64,000 nucleotides of DNA from Obelidium mucronatum (taxonomy: Eukaryota > Chytridiomycota > Chytridiomycetes > Chytridiales > Chytriomycetaceae), in assembly GCA_025765595.1 (NCBI GenBank), contig JAIVFH010000061.1, positions 153,561 to 217,560 on the forward strand. Reading direction: 5' to 3'. A program made the position numbers and the translations under genes. Positions 56,061 to 64,000 of the stretch are shown here, in pieces; position 1 is the stretch's first letter, and each line of letters opens with the position of its first letter. The notes under the pieces are model-generated. The model was not told the origin of the DNA and made no database searches. It saw only the letters and a list, made by a program, of their open reading frames with translations.

Positions 56061-56815
56061 TGTGGTCCATCCGATACCAATCGCGTTTGGAAACTGCAGG
56101 GTAACCAAGAATAAACGACATTAGAAAGTCGAGTGCCCAACCTTCAACGTTCGTCATCAGAGAAAAAGTGATGTTTACAATGTGAGCTTTGTGGGAAGCC
56201 AACAGGATTTTAACCCAAACCATAAAAAATAAGTCGATCCCCACTATGACAAAACATAGCAGGTTTAACACCGTTCGGTCCCCTTTTCGTTTTCTGTAAT
56301 AATATTTTCTTCTTAAGCTCTCCTTTGACTGAAAGCACTCACTATTGGACTGCGTTCAAAGGCTTTGATATGTGTCCTCTGTTCTTAGCACGAAGAGGCG
56401 ACGCTCAGGCGACATTGAGAACAGGCGGACGGACAATTGCGGATTCCTCCAGACGACAGCGGCGACTCGTCTGCCGCCTCTTTTCCTTTGTTTTCTTCTG
56501 TTGGAGCAACGACGGAATAAACGCACATTGGTCCTCTTTTGGGCTTGTGAGAAAAACAAGAAAATTGCGAATTTGGTCAAAAGTCGGGTCGACCCGGTCG
56601 ACCCGAGCAAATTTTTGAAAATTTGGACCAAAATGGACCAAATTCGCTCATTCCCAGCACTAAACCAAAGCAACCAAATTGACCAAAAAGACCAACCAAA
56701 CGGACCAAATATCACACTTTATTATTAGACCGACCAAATAAAACCCTCAAAACGAATCCCCAAAATCCTCCAGACCAAATACCATTTGAACCCCTTCCAG
56801 ACCAAACCCAGCACA
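56061..56815. repeat. Intergenic with GACCAAA repeats and a GGGTCGACCC palindrome
   Basis: 56580-56815 is packed with variants of GGACCAAA (about ten, irregular spacing), next to CGGGTCGACCCGGTCGACCCG around 56584-56604, a palindromic double SalI-type site. No coding signal. It lies just downstream of the serine recombinase gene and could be a binding or recombination region for it; that link is only positional. Confidence 0.55.
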
Positions 56816-58275
56816 CTAAACCACCACATTGCATCCCGACCCACTGCTACTTACTGGACTCACCACCGAAGCGGAAGACTGGTTGAAAGATTGCAGTAAC
56901 TTGTCCAGCGCTCGACGTTCTTTCAATTGCTTCATGTAGCTCTGGATATTGCGATGAAAGTTGTAGATTTGGCGTTTCTTCGGTCCTAATTTACAAATGC
57001 TATTAATGGAGGGAAGAATAGATTATGACTTAAATACTTACTTGAAGATCCAGCATTCGATCTTGGATCCATGTCCAGTCCCAATAAAGAAACATGATTA
57101 AAGACAGCCGTCCGTTTAGATTGAGTCTTTTGCAAAAGTTGGGTCCATGAAAACTTGATTGCAGTGGTCGCAAGTAGCTCCTCTTGAGGACATGGCACAA
57201 CAGTTACACTGACAAGCCGATCCTTTGGCAATGTGTTTAGAACGTAACTTAAAAGAATACTTCCGTCACTGTAGTGAGCACAGAACCGAGTCCCATATGC
57301 CGACTTGTTGCTGACTGGAGAACCAGCGTTCTTCTTCATACGCATATGCTGCGCAGTCGTTGCCGCAATACCAATACGTTCGGCCTCAGCAAGTGTCGAT
57401 TTGAAGAGAAGGGTCATTTGTGCGTTCATCTGCAATATGATCGATTTCAGCGATGTCCGAACTCACACACAGAAAGAACACAAACCTCAAACTGGCCTGG
57501 TGCGAAGAAGAGGTCAGGCTCTGCTGCAGACATGTAGAACTTGGCCCCGGAGCTCAGCCGAGCAAGAACCGCCTTGGTAAAGCCGCCGTCGCGCGAGAGC
57601 CGGTCCACCTTGTAAGTCACAAGTCCGGACATGGAGGAATCTGCCAAGACTTGGTTCAGAGCAGCTTCCAGCTGTGGCCGATCCGCTTTGGCGCCAGACT
57701 CGACCTCCTCAAAGACGGCTGCGATTCGGAACCCCTTAGACGCGGCCCATTCGCTGACGAAGTCGCGCTGCTGCTGGCAAGACTGGCTCTTGCTTTCGAC
57801 GGACTTGCGGACATACAGAACAAGTGAGGCGCCACGCCCAAGAGTTGGAGCACTGCAACGGTACATTGCAAGGAGTTGATCTACTATTGAGGGACTGTAG
57901 AGATATGTGTTGGGCGGTTAGGGGAGTTCGTTGTTGGTTAAATTTGGGAAGTGAAAAAAGCGAAAAACACTTTAACGCACCTTCCGAGATCAGCCATTTG
58001 TGATGATCAAATAAACTGAGCAAAGCGAAAACAGTCCCTGCTTATAGAGAGGTTTTTTAGATGATAAGACGATGAAACACGGGGTTGGAATGAAATTATT
58101 GCAAAAAAACGAAACTGAATTTACCTGGCTTCTTTGAAGCACCCCGGAAGAGGGCGGAAACGATGTGAGGTCCGAATGGGAACCCATTGGGGACCTGTTT
58201 GATTTGTTGACAGACGTGGTGAATGGTTGGAGGACTTGAGTTATTTTTTGGATCTTTTTTTTTCTTCATCAACAT
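56816..58275 (-). CDS. Serine recombinase (resolvase/invertase domain) with five exons
   Basis: Exons 58275-58125, 58037-57981, 57883-57486, 57429-57042, 56985-56816; 387 residues, all phases closing. Residues about 85-230 form a resolvase-type catalytic domain: LVLYVRKSVESKSQSCQQQR (nucleophile Ser in RKS), GFRIAAVFEEVESGAKADRP, and YKVDRLSRDGGFTKAVLARL with the conserved Arg-Leu-Ser-Arg. A helix (QMTLLFKSTLAEAERIGIAA) corresponds to the long E-helix of this fold. The N-terminal 75 residues (TIHHVCQQIKQVPNGFPFGP, FALLSLFDHHKWLISEVDQ) are not a MerR helix-turn-helix as in IS607. The C-terminus (PKKRQIYNFHRNIQSYMKQL) is basic and could bind DNA. Such enzymes cut and rejoin DNA at specific sites; in fungi they are rare and tied to mobile elements. 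Confidence 0.78.
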
Positions 58276-58347
58276 TCCACGAAGTTCTAGAAAATCCAAA
58301 CTGTACCACCAACAACCAAAGACTTAAACGGAGACTGAAATAGGTAA

Positions 58348-59245
58348 ATGAAAGCATCAAAATATGGCCAGAAATATTCCTTTATTCTCGCTCTTGTTTC
58401 AGATATGATTTTTGAAAATCGTGTCGATCATTGTAAATCATCACAGAATACATGTCTTCGGGCCCACTACCTTGCTGAAAACGCGCTCCTACAAAGAGCA
58501 AACAAGTTCAAGAATGGAAAACCAACCATGGCTCTGTTAGTTTCGGACTGTAAGGTGGTAAAAACAAGTGTTGCGTTCAACTTGACATCTATTCTGCCAC
58601 ATCCTAAGAAAGCATGAGAGTATAATCCTCCGATACCTATAACTATGACTTAATATAGCATATAAAATCATGATGTGATGTTTTGTTACTTGTGTTTAGG
58701 CATCTCAAAACCTCAATGTTTTCCCAGTTGGTTGACTGTTGAAGTAAGAAACCCAAACAACAACCTCAATATAAGAGCTAAAACAAAACCCACTAATGAG
58801 TTATTTAGTACGCATAGAATGTGTGATAGAAGTTTCAGACTCCACCGCTCATTATTTGACTTCAAGGATTGCTGGCAGATTCAAACATCACGCTCTAGAC
58901 GTGCACCAACAAGCGATCCAAGGCTCAAATTTTAGTAAATCGTGCAAAATATATTATCGATACATTTGCCAAAGTTTTGGATTTTTATTTTGATTGGTAC
59001 GTACGTTTATATTTTGGTTTTCTATGCCTACTCACACCTTCTGGAAGATAGAAATAAAGGAATCTTGTCCACAAGCGTCTACTTTATAGTATCAATTATT
59101 GGAATTTGGATTATCTTGACCGTGGGAAATCTGGAAGTGCTGTTGGCCAGTAGTTTTCCTCAACAACGTCCCCATGAGATCAAACAGTCCAATAGCCCAA
59201 TGAAACTGAGCTTTATACAAACAAAAGCGATTGAAGTTGTATAGC
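58348..59245 (+). other. Region of weak ORFs, possible membrane-protein remnant
   Basis: Three short plus-strand open frames: 58348-58617 (89 residues from an ATG), about 58675-58935, and 58942-59244. The last encodes two hydrophobic helices (YVYILVFYAYSHLL, VYFIVSIIGIWIILTV). None has a recognisable domain. They could be exons of one damaged subtelomeric gene; I cannot join them. Confidence 0.3.
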
Positions 59246-59363
59246 ATTCAGGATTGAGCTGAGATTTTTTTTTTTTGATCAACTTGGCAGAACTCCAACA
59301 CACAACAACAACACAAGAGGAACACACCAATGATTCAATTTAATGGCACAATAACTTTATTAT

Positions 59364-62300
59364 TCACACAGGTTTCGATTTTCGATGCTTCTCATCATAA
59401 CAAATCGTATCCTCACGTTTAATCTTGTGCATAAATGTCTTTCCCTTCAGAGCCGCTGCCTCCTCTTTTGATGCATAGTACTTGACTTCCGTATAGAGCG
59501 AGTGAATTCCGTCAGCGCAGAATTGGGGATTGTGACCCTTTTTTTTCTCAATGTGGCAGCGGCGGCAGACTTGAGGTGCGTTTTTTTTGCCTGCAACAGA
59601 TCCTTGCTTTGGGATGCGGACAGGAGATGCTTTCCCTTGAATCGCTACATGGGGGATTGAAACGCTGGGCGCTACAGACATTGATGCAGGGTGTTGCACT
59701 GGAAGCTCTCCTTGAATTGGGACTGGTGTGGCAGGTGTTGCAACAAATCCACGAGACTTTGATGGGGATAGTGTTTGTTGCACTCGTTTTGGAATCCTTG
59801 ACGTAACCGATGCTGGATATTGTATCGGAGATTTGCCATCTATTAATCATCATTTAGCCACACACTGCAGAAAACACGGACACTAACCATATCTATTTTC
59901 CGCAGCAAAGTTGAGAATTGCTTGAGATGGAACTAAATTCAAGAAAAATTCAGCCCTGAAAATGATTAAGAAACAGGATTTCGTACCAATCGAGAGGTCC
60001 CTTGAATAAACATAACAAATGGCTTCGATTTGTTTCTTCTTGCGCACAATCTGCGAAAATGACCAGTCACTCAATAGAAAGTTCTGAGAACCTTCGACAC
60101 GTTTCTCGCAAAAGTTTTGGAAATGCTTTGTTTCCAACGCTTTGCAATATGTTTGGAACTGTGCACGCGTTTTTGGAGTTACAACTGAAGGAAGGAAGCA
60201 TTAACTTGGGATGAGATAAGAAAAAAAGGTAAGAAATACTCGCCCCCAGAAAGAAAGGATCCTTTAAAATCAGGAATAACTACTTCATTGTCCTTTACGA
60301 GCTCATTCCAACGATCAACCAATCGAGCGAGACTATTCTCATCATCTGACGTCACCTTCCGTTCTTGCCGAAAATAGAAAAACACCTTTTTTTCAAAATC
60401 GTCCCATTGTGTCACAGACGAAACACGAAATTTCATCCTGTTTTCAACAAAGCTGGCACTTGTTGAACCAGAAACACGGTGACTAGTTGAGAGTCGTTTT
60501 GGAGAAGTTGATACTGCAAAATCCAATGTTGTAGGCAGCGGCTCTTTTTTGCGCACAAACGAGTCCAGTGTACTTTGTTTTTTTGAAGGAGGCTTTGGTG
60601 CAAGCTTTTGTGAGACATCCATGGCTTGTTCAGACATGGAACCAGTGACCTGCGAGATTCTGCCAGCCCAACCAGAAGCCAATCCAGCTGCATGAGACAA
60701 ACTTTCCGTAATGTAGCTTCCTAGGGCTCCAGAAATCCAGTCGGATTGAGGATTTTCGTAGGAGATTGAAGGTGCCGAAAGCCTGTTTTTCGTCCCCATT
60801 GTTTCGGAAACATCTGTTTTTCGTTTTCGCGTCAAGGGGATCTCCACCTCTTCATCGGAAGAAAGGTTCAAGTTGGGATTGATGTTGATGGTTTGATGAT
60901 GACGCTTTCTTTTTGAAGCAGAGGACATGCACTCTACATTGTTGGTATTAAGAGGCAGGGAGGAAGCAGAGGCCAAAGAAGGACCTGAAGAGCGAATAGA
61001 TGAGGGAGGAGTAGCAACTGAAGGAGTGGATGGAGGAGGCGTATCTTTCAAATGAACCTTAGCGGCTTCCATTGGAGTGGAAGCCGGACTCGCGGCTTTT
61101 GGAGATGAAAGAGCGGCTTTAATTGGATCGGACGCTGGATTTGCCGCTTTTGGAGACGGCGAAAACTCCGCGAAAGTGGGAGCCGGACTCGCGGCTTTCG
61201 GAGATGAAAGAGCGGCTTTAATTGGATCGGACACTGGTTTTGCGGCTTTTGGAGACAGTGAAAACTGCGCAAAAGTGGGCGCAGCCAAAACATCTACAAA
61301 TAAGATAAATAAATAAGTCAACAGAAAACCAACCGCAACACACCTTTTTTTGCTGAGAGAGCATTGATTTCTGCCACAATTTCGTGTTGCAGACCCACAT
61401 CAATGAACAAAAATTGCTCCCTTGGATTTCGAACAACAGAATCCAGCCCCTTCCAATTTTGTGATTCGCTGACATTCAATCCGTTCTTTGTCATCGATTT
61501 GCAAGCCATGACTTTTTGAATCAGTGGCACATTTGTTGAGAATGCCGCGTTTTTAATAGGATGTGGCTCCTGCAAAGACCGGGCTTTTTCAAGATTCCAT
61601 CTGAGTACACAAATATTAGAAAAAGCTCTCCATACTGAAAGCTTAACAAACATTGCGGTGAAAACCAGAATCAAACAATACCACAGCGCTGCCCCAATTT
61701 TCCCTTCTCGTTTGAGTGTATTCAGATGATGGTGAAAGTTTTCGATTCCCGCCCGTCCCGAAATGCGCTCACCGCCAACTTTCGTGTATTCAGAGGCCAT
61801 TTGATCAAAAAAACTAAATTGAAGTCAGAAAAACAAGTGAAACAGTAGAATAGGACATAGTACTGACCCAGACTTTGTGAAGTCCATCAGCTTCTTGAAA
61901 GCGGTTTGGACTTTGTCTGTAAAATCCGGATGGGGCAAACATTGCTCCCATAATGCATTGAAGTTCTTTTGCGCTTCTTCTCTTGAGTGAAGCGATCGGA
62001 AGCCTAGTAAAAACATGTTAGAATGAAAATAAAGATATGAATTTCTGATTTACCATCCGTCTCCTTCTTTTGCATCAGACAGTCGTAAAGTCCTTCTTTA
62101 AGTAGGCTGTGTAAGTAGGAATCCCTTTTGGCCTCAGTGATGACATCCACCACTTTATGCCACATGTCCAAGAACCGTGCTGGATTACTTAAAGAAAATG
62201 CCCGAGAAATCAAACTGGCGTATTTTTCGTCGTCGGTCGTTACAGAAAGCACTTTTAAAGCGTTCAAATGCACTCGCTTCTCGTACAATGCAAGTGCCGC

Positions 62301-63862
62301 AACCAAGTCCGAAAATTTCTTGGCTGGAATCGCCATCAAATTGCAAATTCGTCCGTCCCGCGCCATGATGGTGAGAATTCCAGCCATCATTGTTTCAATG
62401 GAGTCGACAGTGAGGTTGGTTGCCACTTTGAATGTTTCATCAAAGCTAATATGTTCACCTCAAAAGCAAGCAATCTTAGCCATCCACAAATAAATATAAA
62501 ATATGAGCTTACTTAAAACAGTATGAATTGAATCCAATAAGGATTCTTCATTGAGGAGCGTGGTGTGGATGAATTTTTCCGTAATGACCGCTGCTGATGG
62601 CACTCTTGAGGTGTCTATATACCGAGACTTTGATTCTGGTTTTCTGTTAAAGGGTTATGAATGAGAGAAGGATAAAAAAAAGAAGAAAGGAGACGAACAT
62701 CGGAATCAATTCCATTAAGAAAAAAGGATCCTCTGCTTTTTCAAACGATTCATGATGCACAATGGCATCCTCCAGTCGAGAATCCTCTTGAAGTTCTGTC
62801 ATGGAGGCTTGTGAATAAGTTAAAGCTTTAAAAACAGGAAACATACTTCTCACAAAGACGTCGAGAGCATTAAATGACACATCCGTACATAGTGGCATAA
62901 GAACCTCCTCCAAATCTTTCGTCATTGCAGACTTTGCTCGAAAGACAAACGGAAACCCTGTCGAGTAGAGGTCAATCTGTGAAAAAAAAAATAAAAAAAA
63001 ATACATACTCAACTGTTGACCATCGGTTAGTTGTTCCATTCCAATAGCATCCGCTGCCGTCCATCCAACACTTTGAGAATCCAACTTTTCGATTACTTCT
63101 TGGCTTTCCAATGCAGCTCCGTCTTCCAGACCATTTTGGCGGCCCTCGATACGTGCATCAACATCTTTTCGCACTTTCATTGAATTGATTGCGCGAATAC
63201 AATCCGTCCGCATTGGGTTCTTCTTGTTGTCAGGATTTTTCACGCGATACTTTCGAGTAATAAAGTGCAACGATCCTTTGATATCATAAACGTCTCTAAA
63301 TTGAAGAATACTTTAAGATATGAAAATCCGAATCAAAATGCGAACCTTGGTTTTGTCCAACCATCTTGTTCAACGCTTCCTCCACAACCACAAGGACAAG
63401 ACACACGAGAATCGTGCTGAATTTCGGGATCAAACACATAAACGGCATTCAACGCGCCATATTCGGTTTTCGAAAAGTTGAAAATAGTTGGATTCGCTGA
63501 CTTGTCTTCAGATAACGTCGAATCAGGCGGCAAGTACAGCGGCCCATACAGCGACTTGAATCTGCGCTCGTTTGGATCGCTAGAGGAGGCCTAGCGGCAG
63601 GGGCATTAACAAAGACAGGAGAGGCGCTCATAAGACTTACAAACGCTCGCATCAACTCAGCGAAAGCCTTGGCAAGAACAATAAACTTCTTTTGCGGCGC
63701 AGGAACTTTGAAGCCGGTGGTGTTCTTCTTTGTTGGTGGCTTGTCGGCAATCTTTGTGAAACGCACGATATGTGTGCTAAGCAGCGTTTTGGCACGCGGA
63801 AACTGGCTGATACAGAGGTCAACGGTTGCTGCATTCAGGGTCGTGGCTTGGGGGACCTTCAT
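59364..63862 (-). CDS. Large subtelomeric transposase-like protein
   Basis: Exons: 63862-63641, 63590-63346, 63295-62699, 62643-62513, 62458-62054, 62003-61868, 61813-61344, 61293 to about 60247, about 60199-59890, and about 59830-59364; roughly 1,300 residues. The N-terminal third has a zinc-type motif (CPCGCGGSVEQDGW) and then VYDIKGSLHFITRKYRV. A later ERISGRAGIENFHHHLN...RWNLE resembles the C-terminal catalytic part of RNase-H-fold transposases. A Ser/Pro-rich region with two 33-residue repeats and a PCNA-box-like KKQSTLDSFVRKK follows. The end has CRRC-x8-H-x4-C (VCRRCHIEKKKGH). The start lies 61 bp from the telomere repeats. A one-base shift is needed near GGGGG at about 60246. Family assignment is by resemblance only. 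Confidence 0.55.
61083..61281. repeat. Two tandem 99-bp coding repeats
   Basis: The segment starting GCCGGACTCGCGGCTTT at 61083 recurs at 61182 with a period of 99 bp (33 codons). It encodes SPKAA-PTFAxFSxSPKAAxP-type repeats in the subtelomeric gene, with a few substitutions between copies. Confidence 0.85.
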
Positions 63863-63922
63863 GGTGGTTGGCGAGTTGTAGGCGGGACGTTGGTCGTAGT
63901 TGGGGTCTTCTCTTTTTTGTGA

Positions 63923-64000
63923 GGTTAGGGTTAGGGTTAGGGTTAGGGTTAGGGTTAGGGTTAGGATTAGGGTTAGGGTTAGGGTTAGGGTTAGGGTTAG
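63923..64000 (+). repeat. Telomere, (TTAGGG)n
   Basis: Thirteen tandem GGTTAG units run to the window end with the G-rich strand pointing 3', the orientation expected for a right chromosome end. One unit is variant (TTAGGATTAGGG at 63961-63972). No subtelomeric satellite separates the telomere from the last gene. Confidence 0.97.

Noticed and set aside
56816..57866. Serine recombinase starting at the Met at 57866 as a three-exon gene
   Set aside because: Two upstream exons join in exact phase through consensus introns and extend the protein, so the longer model is preferred.
59364..63862. RecQ-type telomere-linked helicase
   Set aside because: No Walker A or DEAH-type helicase motif is visible; the zinc motif and the IENFHHHLN...RWN region fit a transposase-like protein better.

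Overview
The window is the right-hand end of a chromosome from a fungus. It ends in (TTAGGG)n. It is gene-dense, with many short GT-AG introns (mostly 45-110 nt) and eukaryotic housekeeping genes. The mix of a cyclic-nucleotide-gated channel, a FAM72 homologue, a Dbf2/Sid2-type kinase, glycogen synthase and WSC/PAN-like secreted proteins fits a zoosporic (chytrid-like) fungus best; the lineage is an inference. All gene models were spliced by eye from reading phase and splice consensus.
Layout. 1-4 kb: a truncated gene, a secreted PAN-like protein and a Golgi-type glycosyltransferase. 4-8.4 kb: VPS11. 8.7-12.7 kb: three near-identical tandem copies of a small secreted PAN-like gene, then a broken acidic gene carrying a 42-nt C tract. 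13.5-20.2 kb: FAM72, a small membrane/coiled-coil protein, and a long RGS-domain protein whose introns are packed with palindromes. 20-27 kb: an MscL channel, a RhoGAP and glycogen synthase. 27.6-28.4 kb: a TTAA-flanked non-autonomous DNA element. 28.6-39 kb: a WSC-like seven-helix protein, RRP36, a second MscL, a Dbf2/Sid2-type kinase, an ACT-domain protein and a CNG channel. 39-45.8 kb: a SNAP-25-like SNARE, a membrane-threaded GH5-like enzyme and three tandem seven-helix genes. 45.9-56 kb: RQC2/NEMF with an in-frame TGA, a second glycosyltransferase, a damaged BTB gene and two more MscL genes. 56-64 kb (subtelomere): an intron-containing serine recombinase, weak ORFs, and a large transposase-like gene starting about 61 bp from the telomere repeats.
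Themes. Four MscL-type mechanosensitive channels, each with a C-terminal CxxC-x10-CxxC zinc-ribbon-like tail, lie within 36 kb. With the CNG channel, RGS protein, seven-helix proteins and RhoGAP, the window is rich in membrane sensing and signalling. A hairpin repeat (CCGCC-GWA-GGCGG with a covarying outer base pair) occurs almost only in introns and enlarges them. Mobile-element signatures cluster toward the telomere.
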